Of a stretch of 64,000 nucleotides of DNA, positions 1-11,690 are shown piece by piece. The stretch's first letter is position 1. Each line of letters begins with the position of its first letter. Source of the stretch: Colocasia esculenta (lineage: Eukaryota; Streptophyta; Magnoliopsida; Alismatales; Araceae); contig CM024759.1 in NCBI GenBank assembly GCA_014218235.1, positions 13,842,712 to 13,906,711 of the forward strand, in the 5' to 3' direction. Under the pieces are notes generated by a model, which was not told the DNA's origin, did no database searches, and saw nothing but the letters and a program-made list of their open reading frames with translations. The position numbers and the translations under genes were made by a program.

Positions 1-1236
1 TGGTCAAACCTGACTTATTCATAACGATTTCATAAGTCATATAGCCATCGATTTCATATCTTGATATCTTATTCATCTTAAAAGCGTTGACTAGTCAAAG
101 TCCACATAGATATCTCTCTGTCACTTCTGCATTTATGAGATCTGAACATATCTTTGCATGCATGCAGACAATATCATCCTTTATCGTGCTTACTCTGATT
201 ACGTCTTTTAGACTTAAGCTATTTAGCATTACTATTTTCATGTCTATTGCTACTGACATTGACTGACATCAGAGACAGCTTAGCTGTCTGCTATTTGAGA
301 TTGACATTTGTGCAGAGCTCTGATCTAGCTTCATGGTACAACGTTAAACAAAATAGAAGCCAACGGATATTTCTGAAGATCTCATCTCTTTGCGTGCTCA
401 AGTGATCAAAAGGATGTTGACTGGAAGCTTCCAAGACTCCAGATGTCATTCAGTCTAACGACTACTCAAAAGAGAGACAACGGACACTTCAACGTCTAGA
501 TTTCAAATTGAAGATATAAATTCAAGTCAGCAGAACAGAAGAAAAGACACATCACGTATTCAAGCATTCAAATTCTTCTGAAGAAGTCTAGAGCCAAGAA
601 CTTCATTCCACTTAGTTTTTGCTCTTTGCTCTCCACTAGTTTGTGAAAATCTTGAGAGAGCTCGTGTAGTTCTGAGAATGTGCCTTGTTTAGATCTTTGC
701 TCTCAGTTCTAGTTGCCTCAGATCTTGCTTGTCAAAAGCTTGATCTAGGGGCTTGAATTTCATTCATTCTCTTTGTGTTGTTCCCTTCGGTTGTGAAGGA
801 AGACCTGGTGGTATCCAGGGTGTTGTTCCCTTCGGTTGTGAAGGAAGACCTTGTGAAGGAAGACCTGGTGGTATCCAGGGTGTTGTTCCCTTCGGTTGTG
901 AAGGAAGACCTGGTGGGGTATCCAGGGTGTTGCTATTCCCTTCGGGTGTGAAGGAAGACCAGCTGAGCTGGGTTCTGTAGCGTCCTTAGGGGGACTGTAC
1001 CCTAATTAGTGAAATCCTGAGTTGTTGCTCAGGGACTGGACGTAGGACTCCTAAGGAAAGGAGGTCCGAACCAGGATAAACCTTGTGTTGTGTGATTGTC
1101 TTCTTTGTGTGTTTGATATTTAAACTAACAGTCACTAACCTACTTCGAAGAACGTTTGTGTGAATGTTTTTTAGTTACAGGTATCTTCTAGATTAATTTT
1201 TAAAGACCCATTCACCCCCCCTCTGGGCTCATCAAC
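1..1236 (+). mobile_element. 5' LTR of a Ty1/copia (Sirevirus-like) element, cut by the window edge
   Basis: The right part has the usual layout of Sirevirus-type LTR ends: a 'gaggactgg-cgtagg' block near 1030, 'ccgaaccaggataaa' near 1066, and 'attcacccccc' near 1210. The same three blocks occur in the same order in the solo LTR ending at 10113. A TATA box (gatataaa) lies at 513-520. The LTR joins directly to an internal gag codon run at about 1237. A normal primer-binding site is missing, so the LTR end, PBS and start of gag appear to have been lost in one deletion. The 5' end lies outside the window. Confidence 0.75.
770..962 (+). repeat. Minisatellite inside the copia LTR
   Basis: Three to four imperfect copies of a unit containing 'ttcccttcggttgtgaagg' and 'aagacctggtgg'. 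An open frame through it is a by-product of the repeat (V-P-F-G-C-E-G-R-P recurring) and is not a gene. The solo LTR at 8123-10113 has a related but non-tandem stretch near 9730-9850. Confidence 0.85.
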
Positions 1237-1550
1237 TGGGCAACACCCTCATGGCATATGAAATAAACATGGAAAGATTCTCTGAAAATTCTTCGAAAAA
1301 GAAAATTTCAAATGCCTTAAAGATTGCAGATTCCTCTTCATCTGAAGACTCCAAAGAATAGTCAGATGACAGTGATGATGAGGCTATGCTCTCCAGGAAG
1401 CTTCAAAGAATCTTGGCTAAGAAGAAGAAATTTGGGTCAAGAAAATTCTTTAAGAAAGACAAGAAGAAAGAACCTACATGTTATGAATGCAATCAGCCGG
1501 GACATTACAAATCTGAGTGTCACAGACTCAAAAAGAAGGACTACCTACAG
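1237..1550 (+). pseudogene. Copia gag remnant with CCHC zinc knuckle
   Basis: In the frame of the ATG at 1251 the sequence reads as the C-terminal part of a copia gag: an 'M-A-Y-E-I-N-M' stretch, a Lys-rich block, an acidic Ser/Asp block, a basic block, then one CCHC knuckle (CYECNQPGHYKSEC, about 1480-1521). A TAG stop at 1359-1361 interrupts the acidic block. The N-terminal two thirds of gag are missing because the LTR is fused directly to this segment. The segment ends at a second junction near 1550, where the frame changes and pol begins past protease and integrase. It would be nucleocapsid if intact. Confidence 0.8.
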
Positions 1551-3184
1551 AATTAAGGTACCACAGGGATCATCCTAGAGAGAATATCATAGGTTATCCT
1601 CAAGATAGGGTAAGAACAAGAGGTATGCAAATTCCAAGTGATTTCTCTGCATTAGTTTCACAGATTGAGCCTAAGACAATCAATGATGCACTGGGTGATG
1701 AATCTTGGATCCTTGCTATGCAAGAGGAACTTAATCAGTTCCAACGCAGCGAAGTTTGGACCCTTGTGCCTAGACCTACTGACCATCCAGTTATTGAAAC
1801 CAAATGGGTTTTCAGAAACAAAATAGATGAATCAGGGGTAATTACTAGGAACAAGGCTAGACTTGTTGCTCAAGGATACTCCCAAGAGGAAGGTATAGAC
1901 TTTGATGAAACCTATGCTCCAGTTGCTAGATTAGAGGCAATCAAAATTTTATTAGCATATGCTTGCTCTCTTAATATTAACTTATTTCAGATGGATGTTA
2001 AAAGTGCTTTTCTGAATGGTTTTATAAAAGAAGAAGTGTATGTTGAGCAACCATCTGGATTTGAAGATACTAAAAATCCTAATCATGTTTTCTGTTTAAA
2101 GAAAGCACTATATGGCTTGAAGCAAGCTCCAAGAGCTTGGTATGAAAGACTAAGTGTTTATCTTATATCACATGATTTTGTAAGAGGAAAAGTAGATAGT
2201 ACTTTATTCATAAAGAAATTTTCAAATGGAATCCTAATTGTACAAATCTATGTTGATGATATTATCTTTGGTTCTACTAATGAATCACTCTGCAAATTTT
2301 TTGAAAATCTAATGCAAAGTGAATTTGAAATTAGCATGATGGGTGAATTGAATTACTTCCTTGGCTTGCAAATTAAGCAAACCAAAGAAGGGACTCACAT
2401 CTGTCAAACCAAATACATATCAGATTTGCTTATCAAATATGGCTTTGACAAATGTAAGCCTTTAAGTACACCTATGAGCTCAGACATTAAGCTAGATAGT
2501 GATCTTCTTGGTAAAAAGGTAGATCAAAAGATCTATAGAGGAATGATAGGATTACTACTCTATCTTACTGCAAGTAGACCAGACATAATGTTCAGTGTTT
2601 GTTTATGTGCGAGATTCCAAGCTGATCCTAGAGAATCTCATGTTCATGCTGTTAAAAGAATTTTTAGATATCTTATAAATTCAAGTAATCTAGGTCTATG
2701 GTATCCCAGATGCTCAGAATTCAAGTTAATTGGTTATAGTGATGCTGACTATGCTGGATGCAAATTAGATAGAAAAAGTACCAGTGGTACATGTCAAATT
2801 CTTGCAGGATGTTTAATATCTTGGTCTTCCAGAAAATAAAATTTAGTAGCTTTATCCACTACAAAAGCTGAATACATTGCAGCTGGAAGTTGTTGTACTC
2901 AATTGTTATGGATCAAGCATCAATTGGAAGACTATGGTCATCAGCTTCAAGAAATCCCAATGCTTTGTGATAATATAAGTGCAATCAATTTGACCAAGAA
3001 TCCAATCCAGCACTCAAGAACAAAGCACATTGAAGTTAGACATCACTTCATCAGGGACCATGTAAGTAATGGCAATATCTCTCTTGAATTTGTTTCCACA
3101 GTTAGCAGATATTTTTACTAAGCCCCTACCTGAAGATAGATTTACATCTATTAGAAGAGAAATAGGTATGTGCAATCCTGATTA
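1550..3184 (+). pseudogene. Copia reverse transcriptase and RNase H remnant (pol)
   Basis: The longest coding remnant here is an open frame at 1517-2839. It carries the copia RT (RVT_2 type) motifs: K-W-V-F-R-N-K, A-R-L-V-A-Q-G-Y, Q-M-D-V-K-S-A-F-L-N-G, Y-G-L-K-Q-A-P-R-A-W and the catalytic Y-V-D-D near 2250-2261. RNase H follows with Y-S-D-A-D-Y-A-G and R-K-S-T-S-G. A stop at 2837-2839 (TAA where CAA, Gln, is expected) breaks RNase H. The same frame then continues through T-K-A-E-Y-I-A-A to about 3100, where a small deletion shifts the frame before the conserved D-I-F-T-K-P-L end; pol stops near 3184. Protease and integrase are absent, so the copy cannot move by itself. Confidence 0.92.
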
Positions 3185-3470
3185 AATTTGACCAAATTAT
3201 CATGCATGAAAAATGATTGTGTGTATTGTCTGTGAAAAAGTATCCTAAAAAATTTTTAAGTCCTAGTCCTTCGACTTGTGCATTCGACTCATGAAGAGTC
3301 GAGGCATTCGACTCATGTAGAGTTAAGGCAATCGACTCACTTAAGTTTCCATGAAACGCCGCTTAATATTTAAATTCCGTAACTGACAACTAATTAAGGC
3401 ACGTCTCTTCATGACTTAACGATCACATCCTTCCATCATGTCCGTTCAGCCTGAGATGAAGGGACGGTTT
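3185..3470 (+). repeat. Spacer with short TTCGACTCAT motif repeats
   Basis: The intergenic stretch between pol and the env-like ORF. Between 3270 and 3345 the motif 'cgactcat' occurs three to four times, partly as inverted halves (gactcat...gagtc). The same motif is heavily repeated at 8270-8600 in the U3 part of a separate copia solo LTR. No other feature is visible. Confidence 0.6.
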
Positions 3471-3477
3471 TCCTCCA

Positions 3478-3705
3478 ACTTTTATATAAACAACTCTTTC
3501 ACCCCTTTAGAAAGCACCCGTTTGAAATCTCTATTCGACTCCTCTGTCCTCATCCGTTCTTCGCGCCTTCCTGCTCTCCGGCGAAGGACCTCCAGAAGCC
3601 CTCTGCGAAACCTCATCCTCTCAAGAGAAGGTAGGTTCTTTACCTTGTTTCGAGTATATCTTCTCCTCCTTTGAAGGTTTAAGTCCCCTTTTGTCTATTG
3701 TCTAG
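3478..3705 (+). promoter_or_regulatory. TATA box and leader of the env-like ORF
   Basis: 'cttttatataaacaact' at 3479-3495 is a good TATA box. It is followed by a CT-rich leader, a possible splice donor (aaggtagg near 3629) and a possible acceptor (gtctag) directly before the ATG at 3706. Some Sireviruses are thought to express the third ORF from a separate or spliced transcript; this arrangement would fit, but it is inferred from sequence only. Confidence 0.45.
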
Positions 3706-5360
3706 ATGGCATCTCCTAGGGCTCAAGTTTCCGTCCAACTCTTCGACCAACTCCAGAGACTAGCCAAGATCCCCATTCTGTTCTGGAAGTCGGTTGAGTT
3801 CTCCCACCTGAGTGGAAACCTAGCTTGGGTAGAAGAGACCTCACATGCATGGGATGGACCAAGCTTTGTCAAATTTCTGAACCGTTTTGTGGCCAGTGCA
3901 GTCAGGTCATTTTATGCTTCCCTAACAGTTTCGATTGGTAACACTGTAGTGGGCTATGTTAAAGGAACCAAAATCACTATCTCTAAAGAAATCTAGTGGA
4001 GCTTTTGGATTGTCCCAACTCCGGCCACTGCCTTAGTGAGTTTATCCCCTTAGAGAAGCAAAAGTTGGGGATTATTGGGAGTCTGGGGACTTTGTGCAAA
4101 AGAGGTTTGCAAGTAAATGAACTATCATTAGAGAAGAGGCTATCCACTCATCATCACTCCAATATCATTACCCCTAGAGCAGGACCCATTCCTCAATCAC
4201 AGCTAGAGATGGGACATTCTCTTTTGGGCCATTCGAGGCTAGAGTCAACCTCCCAGCAGTTATCATGGAGACCATGATGGCAACAAAAGACTTACAAGAA
4301 TCTCTCCCTTATGGATCCTTGCTTCCATGATTTTAAGAAGCTCTCTGTGGATCTGTCTGGAGATGTGGCTATGAGCACCAGGAGAAGATTGGGCTCATTA
4401 CTCTCAGAAGGAGTCACTACTCCTTGGTTGGAAAGAAGTAGAACTTATGGTATAAGGACTCAGTCCCAGAGTGTGACATGAGTTTTATCCAGATGAGCCC
4501 CTAGTCTCTTTGCTCACCCAAATATTCCTGCTTCAGTATTCAATTGAAGCCCAGCAATTCCAGCAATCCCAGATGTTTTTGTTCGCCTCTTGAACCCATT
4601 GTAGAGCAAGTTGCCCAATCAGTTATCCCTCTTGAAGTACCATCTAAAGATGCTCAGCTTCCTGCCTCCTCCTCTCTTTCTGAGCAAGATGCTCCCTCTG
4701 AGACTGTACAGGAAGTCTTAAGAGATCTCAGAGGTAAAGGGATTTATCTGAAGATGTTCCTATTTCTCCAATGGAACATATTTTTGAAAGAGAGAGAGCC
4801 CTCCTACTCCCCATCTCCAGTTTGAGACCCTGCCAAGGTCTCAGGGGAGAGTAGAACAGTCTTAGCACCATTCTAGACTTGTCAGAACCCAGCAGAGAAT
4901 CTTTCAGTCCTCCATATGCAAGTTAAAGTAATAGATGTCAATTTTGACAGTTTGGCTAATGAGGTGAAGCAGATTAAAGATCTTATGCTTCAGTTTGTGT
5001 GCCAGCAAGGCACTCCCAGCCCCAGGGCAGCAGTCCCCTCTCAGCAGCAAGAAAGAAGTACCTTCTGCTCAAGAGCCGCAGCATCAAGATCAAACCCAAG
5101 AAAACTCTTGAAAATCAAGAGCTTGAGCCAATAGTAGAAAAGGATCAAGAGATCCAGGCTGACCAGCAGCACATGTCTGATGAATCCAGCACCCCTACAC
5201 CAGCAACAGCAAGTCCTGAGCCTCAGTTAGCAATGGTGGTTTATCACCCCCTGAAGAGCAGCAGCAGCAGCAAGAGTCCTGTGGCGATCAGTAGCCAGCA
5301 GTAGCAGTAGCAGAAAAAGAGGTGTCCCTAGGCAAGAGACCCCTTGAAGCCTCTTCTTGA
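3706..5360 (+). pseudogene. Sirevirus env-like accessory ORF, broken
   Basis: The ATG at 3706 opens a 96-codon frame (M-A-S-P-R-A-Q...). The reading shifts near 3993 into the frame of 3996-4277, with L-D-C-P-N-S-G and L-S-E-F-I-P, and shifts again near 4140 before an 'S-N-I-I-T-P-R-A-G' stretch. Such sequences lie downstream of pol in plant Sireviruses and in plant proteins derived from them. Later pieces include a Ser/Pro-rich region (4544-4825), a short heptad-like segment (4916-5000, V-N-F-D-S-L-A-N-E-V) and a Gln/Ser/Pro-rich tail to about 5360. At least three frame breaks are present. A function as envelope has not been shown for these ORFs; the name reflects position. Confidence 0.6.
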
Positions 5361-6497
5361 GGTCCACACTTCAAGAGAAAAGTAAAAAGAAGGCTGATCA
5401 GAATGGCAATCCTATCCTTCCCTCTCCTCTTCCAGGCCTAGCTCACCTGCCCCTCCAGTTGTTAATCCTCTAGAAGTTACTCCTGCACACCCTCATCACT
5501 GCTCCTTCTACCTCAGTTCCTGAGGTAATCCACTCCAGATATGCCTTTCCCCAAGCATCCCATAGATCCATCCTTGAAGGATATCCAATTCTCCATCTAC
5601 CCCTTACAATACCACCCAAGCCACTCAGGAGGTAGCAATAACCCTGTCCACCCACCTCCACAATTTTATTCATTTCTGCCAACTATTCCCAAACCGGGTT
5701 CTCAGAAAACCCTTTGCAAATAATTGAAATGGTTCCCCAGCCTCCAACTACCAGCTTCTCGTGGTCCCAAATTGGGAGCCAAAGCAGCTTTACTTCTTCC
5801 TCCATTTTGGTATGCCTTTGTCTACCATTCTCCTCATTTCATGGCTCTATTCAGAGAATACCTTCAAATTAGAGCCTTTCTTGAAATCCATACCTGCCAG
5901 GTTTCACTTTTGAACACTGGCTTCCAACCTAATCCAAACTTTCCATGTTTCCATCTTTGAACTTCAATTTGTTTTCTCAAAGAGTCACTGTCTGACTCCT
6001 CAAGAGTTTGTTGATCTCTACCCTGAGGAAGCCATGAGATTTCCGGAAGCCCAATCCCGGAACCCACCACCTCAAACCTATACACATATCTCCCTCCAGT
6101 TTCATGACCTCTTTGCCACCTCAAATCCTTTTCCTTTGATCCGTTTTGGTTTGCGAACCGCTGCCAGGACAGAGTCATTGACCTGCCTGGCACGCCCTGT
6201 CCCTCCAAAATGAAACCTGAAGGCCATCGTCGGCTAGGGTACCTCTTAATCGAGGGGTTGATCGTCCTCTTCTTTTCCTCCTTCTCGTCCAGACTTGTGC
6301 TTTTCTTTGCATTTTGCTTGAGTGCTAACTCAGGGATTTCACGAAGATTCCAATTGCTCGTTGTCAGATCGGGTGTCTCTTTACCTTGGCCCCACTTTTC
6401 AGTTCACTCCGCATCATTTCCGCTCCGCCATCACTTTGTGACACCTCCACTACACTCCCGCTTCGCTTCCTTGCAAGTGGAAGCCAGGAGGGCAATA
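5361..6497. other. Unassigned tail of the copia internal region
   Basis: Pro/Ser-rich coding-like sequence continues in broken frames to roughly 6210 and could be the end of the env-like ORF. From 6210 to 6497 I recognise nothing. No matching 3' LTR of the first copia element was found here, so its right end is missing or too diverged. Confidence 0.4.
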
Positions 6498-7741
6498 TGT
6501 GGACACCCGATTGCGACTAATGGGTTTGAACCACATTTCTTTGTCACTTCAGTGGCCCCTAATTGGTCACACCCTTGAGCCCATCATTAGCCTTGATTTG
6601 AGCCCATTATCAATTTAAATTACCTTGAAATCTCGCTCATTATCACTTTGAGAGAATCCTTAAGGATCAATAACTCTATCCATTCATGTTGTTGGCTGAT
6701 AATCACATAAATTTCGATTTTATAGTCGCGACGCATCGTGGCGCCCGTCTCTTGAGTCGCGATGGACTAGGCTGCCGCGACAGCCAATGCATTATTCATG
6801 CCGTGGGCAACTGTCGCGACGCTCCGCCCTGTCGCGATTCCATAACGCGGCCCTACGATACCGCGACAGCAGCTGCTCATGCAGGCCTCCGCACCCCCTC
6901 CTATTTATCCTCTCATGGGTTTAACTTTATCCTTAGGGAATATCTCAACCCCCTTGGGCGAGATTTGGGCCCTAGGGACTCTCTTTGAGGACCCCAAGGG
7001 CTCTCCATCCGATTTTGGGTGAGTTTTATCTCCCATTTTAATTAATTCTCATTCTAAGAGATATTATCTCTTAAAGGCTCTATAAAAGCAAGGCCTCTCT
7101 GGAAGGACGGGGGACCCTGGTTTTTACCCCAAAGGGCTGCCAAAATTCTCTCTGGTCCATGCTTAGATTCGCAGCCCTCACATCCCCACCATTTTCATTT
7201 CACATCTGGTTCCCAAAAATTCATTCATTTCTTCATGAACGAGCAAGGAACGCACTAACGGTGACGACTCCAACATCACCTTGAAGCCTTTGGACGATAT
7301 TTGGGACATCCATCAAGCCAGGAGTCGCCCCAATGGGGCTCACCCTCTCCTCTCTCCTTTTCCTCATTGCTTCATGCATTGTTATTTTATTTCCTAGATA
7401 GATTGCACTCCATTTCCTCCCACGTTTTTTTCTTTCCCTACGGGTTTAAACTACCCCCCAGGTTTGTTCCTTCATGTTGTTTTCATATCCATTCATTTTA
7501 GAGCAAATACTACACTACATGTTCTAATAGGGCTTTTGTTGTCTCTCTCTTTTATTGGCAGGCATTCAAGTGAAGTTCTACGAGGATCTCTCATCCTCTG
7601 GTCGGGTCCGAGGACGGGATGGAGGTCCTACTCACCATCTCCTGCACAAGAAGAGAACGCGACGGCGGTAGACACGCTACAAGAGACGCGTCCATCATGG
7701 CGGACGCGTTATCAGGATGCCCGCATCAGTAATAACGCCCG
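6498..7741 (+). mobile_element. Candidate solo LTR (gypsy-type) with TCGCGA block
   Basis: Starts TGTGGACACCCG, a common type of gypsy LTR start. The pentamer CAATA precedes it (6493-6497) and also follows it (7742-7746), consistent with a target duplication. A TATA box (ctctataaaag) lies at 7079-7089, with a GC-rich block at 6725-6880 upstream that repeats TCGCGA four times. Against the call: the right end reads 'acgcccg' and lacks the usual terminal CA, so the boundary may be off by a few bases. Confidence 0.5.
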
Positions 7742-7746
7742 CAATA

Positions 7747-8117
7747 TCAGGTATTCCTCCTTTCTCCGTTCTCTTCCCCCCTTCCTAAAGTAGTTAGCCC
7801 GCATTATTCTCTTCATTTGGCAATTCTCTAGGTGCTGATCACATCCTGTTTTTCCATGCTATCATATTTGGTATTCATGTCTGTGTTAAGAGGGCTACAA
7901 TCCCTGTGATTACAATGACAAGTGTTGAATGGCAGTCCACAAGGTCGTTCGTCATCATCTTGCCAAACGGGAGGTCGTGTAGATGCTTTCTTGTGCACCA
8001 TCCCCCCCATTTGTTCACAACATTTAGCTCGTGATTAATTCGGTGATGAAGAAATCGTAATATCACCTCTTCGTCATCTTGCATGTGAAACAATGCCCCT
8101 GCCAATAAATTCCATTG
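7747..8117. other. Unassigned sequence split by the solo LTR
   Basis: Together with 10119-10769 this was one stretch before the insertion at 8118-8122. Short minus-strand frames cross it (for example 7875-8132) but match nothing I know. Confidence 0.4.
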
Positions 8118-8122
8118 TTGAG

Positions 8123-10113
8123 TGTTGAGCAACTACCCCTAAGTCTCTAAATAATAATGATTTTGCTATGACAAATCTTTAAATATATTTTCCATAATAT
8201 AGATATATCACAAAAATTTCTAGACAGATTCAATGCCCAAAATTTTCTAAGCACAGACTATCTCTTTTACACTATATTCGACTCATGACTTCACCTCATA
8301 CCGTCGAAAGTCTTTTACACTGTATTCGACTCATGACTTCGACTCATCAGTCAAATGTCTTTTACACTGTAATTCGACTCATGACTTCGACTCATACAGT
8401 CGAAAGTCCTTTTACACTGTATTCGACTCATGACTTCAACTCATAGTCTAAAGCCTTTTACACTGTATTCGACTCATGACTTCGACTCATACGTCGAATG
8501 TCTTTTACACTGTATTCAACTCATGACTTCGACTCACAGTTAAACATCATTCGACTCACCACCTCGACTCATAGTCTTACACTACATTCGACTGATGGTT
8601 GCTCTATTGTAGTCAATTACATAGTTCCTATTGTAGTCGAATCATGCTTACTTCTTAAGTCAAATTACCTATTCTACTGCATTCGACTACACTGTTAGTT
8701 GTGCACTTGTACCTTTGTCAGTTCTATCTGTCAGGAATATTTCTATAGTTCTTTGTTTGAATCTTAAACTTCTTAAGTATAAAATCAAGTGACAAATTTC
8801 ATGATCATTATTTTAATATATTTCTTCTGACGGAATTCAGTACATTCGAAATTATGCGAAACATTCTTTGCAATATTATTTCTAGCCTTACAGTCTTAGT
8901 GTCCTTTGCCTCAGTCTATACTTCTAAGAGACACAAAGCATTTATGTAAGTTTCAAATGCAGGCTTCTGACCATCTCACCTAACCACTGACAGACCCATA
9001 CTTTACCCTTTGTCTGTCTGCTTATTTTCTGAAATGACTAAGAATACTAGGTTCCATACTGTTTGTTGTACTCCACTGACCCACCTACCACAAAGGTATG
9101 GAGATGCTTTTGTCTTTGTCTTGTCCTTGCTAAACAGCATTTATTGGAGCACATGTTTGGCATGGGTTGCTCAGCTCAAGACTGTAAATAGCTTACCTTC
9201 TAGCTATGGCAACTGCTCCTATTTCTGAGACCTTGGAAAGAGACAAAATTCATGGCCCTTTTGGATAAAATTCCAAGATCAAAGGATCCCCAGACTATCT
9301 CCAAACGGCTAAGAACACAACAGCCTCTTACTCCAACGCCTATCTTCCCAAACGCTAGTTTTCTGAAGACTATAAAAAGATGAAGAAAGATCTTGAAGAA
9401 ATATAACAAGACGCATATTGTTAAGACAATTCCTTGAAAGCTCATCTTGCATTCTTCAAGCTCTCTCAAAAAGCCTTCCTGCTCAAGTTTCTTATTTGAG
9501 AGAATCACTTCACTTCAAAATTCATGTTCTGAAGATCTGTCTTTGGGTGGCAACTGTATTGCTTTTACTTCAAAGTCCACCCAAGTAGCTTCAGCTAGGA
9601 TTTAGATTGACTCCTTATCTTTCAATCCTGCTGGAAAGTGTATGTTCTGTGCTCATTCTTGAGGCAAACACACAAGATTTCTTCCTTCATTTCTGTTGTA
9701 ATTTTCTGCAGAAGTTTGATTCTGCATTGCCCCTCTTGTGAAGGGAAGGCCTTTGTTATAGGCAGTCTTGTTTACCCCCTATTTAGGGAAGACTTGCTTT
9801 GGAGCAAGTGGGTGTTGTAATTTCCCTCTCAAGGGTGAGAGAAGGCCAAGTGTGATTGGCAGTTTAGTGAAATCTCAAGTTGTTTGGCTTGAGGACTGGA
9901 TGTAGGACTTCCTGTGGGAAGGGCCGAACCAGGATAAATCTCTTGTGCAATTTTTTGTGTGATTGTTTTCCCAAGTTCACACTTGAATCACACACAACCA
10001 CACCAAGTACTAACACATCTACTTAGTGTTGCATTTTTTAGAAGAATTTTGAAAGTTAGAAAGTCCTATTCACCCCCCCTCTAGGACTGTGAATCTGCCA
10101 TTTTGATCCAACA
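8123..10113 (+). mobile_element. Solo LTR, Ty1/copia (Sirevirus-like), TSD TTGAG
   Basis: The element begins TGTTGAGCAACT and ends GATCCAACA, with canonical TG...CA ends. It is flanked on both sides by TTGAG (8118-8122 and 10114-10118), so both boundaries are fixed. It is 1,991 bp long. U3 carries the TTCGACTCAT motif array (8270-8600). A TATA box (actataaaaag) lies near 9369-9379. The terminal part has the block order seen in the LTR at 1-1236 (gaggactgg, ccgaaccaggataaa, attcacccccc). No internal region is present, so this is the product of LTR-LTR recombination. Confidence 0.92.
8265..8690 (+). repeat. TTCGACTCATGACTTCGACTCAT motif array in U3
   Basis: About seven imperfect units of 55-60 bp, each beginning 'cttttacactgtattcgact' and containing 'catgacttcgactcat' plus a 'gtcgaa' half. 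The half-sites are partly complementary (TTCGAC/GTCGAA), so each unit can form short hairpins. Spacers are not unique and not of constant length, which excludes CRISPR. Confidence 0.85.
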
Positions 10114-10118
10114 TTGAG

Positions 10119-10769
10119 CACATGAAGCCCTACATATGGAACGAACTGTGCTAAATAGTAAATGGCAAATCGAATACTAAGAGATTTGTGTCTAGTAAAA
10201 TGATTACCTCATCCTTTTCAATAGCCTATTTTGATGGATTACCATATATCCAACACTTTGTACGATTGGCATTTTAGATTCTTCTTGCCCTCGGCCGTAT
10301 ATGGACTTTCCACATATCGACTCCTCTTCCTCATTCTCCTCTGTCTGACATCATAAGCTTTGGGATCACGCTCCTGCTTCTCATGGTGGGGGTGCTCATG
10401 CTGCTCATAGTGGTGCTGCTCATAGTGGTGCTATGAAAACTGCTCATGATCCTCCTGCTGCTCATAGTGGTTTTGCTCGTGGTTTGTTCTTCTCTTTTGC
10501 TTCTCATGCTCCTACTGCCTTCCACTGCAAAATTCTTCGAACAAGTTTGCAATAAGGTTGTGTTGCTTGTCAACTTATCACAATTGTTGTTAACATTTGT
10601 ACTACACTCTGACCCCTGCACATCCTCCCTCTCTGACTATTCTTTTTTTCTTCCCCTGGGGTGGCATGATGCTAGCGGCACATTTTCGAGACCATCAATT
10701 ACCCACATCTCAAAGGCATTCGTACCCATTCTCTCAATCACCTACATAATAATAGGAATCATTTATGTG
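10119..10769. other. Unassigned sequence, split by solo LTR and CACTA
   Basis: Contains 'ctgctcatagtggtgctgctcat' simple repeats near 10380-10470. A minus-strand frame at 10331-10621 encodes a Met/Ser/Thr-rich run that merely mirrors this repeat. A short minus-strand stretch near 10640-10740 (V-I-E-R-M-G-T-N-A-F-E-M-W) could be coding, but I do not recognise it. Confidence 0.35.
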
Positions 10770-11284
10770 CTATACAAGAAAATGTGCATTTAGAGAGACC
10801 GACATTTTCAGTCTCTATTCGGTCCCTAATCGGTCACTAAAAGACTCAAGATACCGAATAGTGACCGAATTCGTCGGTGAAGAATTTCTGGTCACAAATC
10901 TGTGACTGAAGGGTTTTCGGTCCTAATCGGTCACTATTTAGGGACCGAATAGTGACGAATGAAATCGGTCACTATTCGGTCCCTAACATAGGGACTGAAC
11001 AGTGACTGATTTCAATCGGTCACTATTCGGTCCCTAAAATAGGGACCGAATTCAATCGGTCACTAATAGTGACCGAAATATGTGGTCACTATTCGGTCCC
11101 TAAAATAGGGACCGAACTGTGACTGAACGGAATCGGTCACTAATAGTGACCGAAATATTCGGTCACTATTCGGTCCCTATTTTAGGGACGAATAGTGACC
11201 AAATTAAATCGGTCACTAATCGGTCTCTATTTTTTAATATTTTTTTAAAATTTATACATTTTTAGGAAAATAACCTGTGTAAAA

Positions 11285-11690
11285 TAAATAACAATGTCCA
11301 CAACAATAATAATTGTCCACAAGAAAATTGTCTACAACATAACAATAATCAAAATATCCACAACACAACAATAATGAAATGTCCACAACAATAATAAAAT
11401 ATCCACAACAATAATAAAAATATCCACAACATCACAATAATAAAATTGTCCGCAACAATAATAAATGTCCACAAGATAAAAATAATCAAAATGTCTACAA
11501 CACAACAATAATAAAAATATCCACAACACAACAATAATAAAATGTCCACAACAATAATAAAATATCGACATCAATAATAAAAATGTCCACAACATCACAA
11601 TAATAAAATGTCCACAACATTATAATAATAAAATGTCCACAACATCACAATAATAAAATGCCAACAACAATAATAATAATGAAATGAAAA
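11285..11690. repeat. AT-rich minisatellite 'tccacaacaataataaaat'
   Basis: About 20 imperfect units of 18-30 bp. Minus-strand open frames here (rich in I, V, L, W, C, Y) are artefacts of the repeat. Confidence 0.9.

Noticed and set aside
753..980. 75-codon open frame with repeated V-P-F-G-C-E-G-R-P
   Set aside because: It is a direct translation of the LTR minisatellite, with no homologue and no promoter of its own.
8265..8690. Regular short repeats resembling a CRISPR array
   Set aside because: Repeats are imperfect, spacers are repetitive and variable, and the array lies inside the U3 of a defined plant solo LTR.
1..10118. Treating the LTRs at 1-1236 and 8123-10113 as the two ends of one element
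   Set aside because: They share block order but not detailed sequence, and the right one has its own target duplication on both sides, which marks it as a solo LTR.
10331..10621. Minus-strand Ser/Thr/Met-rich ORF
   Set aside because: Mirrors a trinucleotide-like repeat (ctgctcatagtggtg); no known domain.
11332..11598. Minus-strand frame rich in I, L, V, C, Y, W resembling a membrane protein
   Set aside because: Produced entirely by the AT-rich minisatellite inside the CACTA element.
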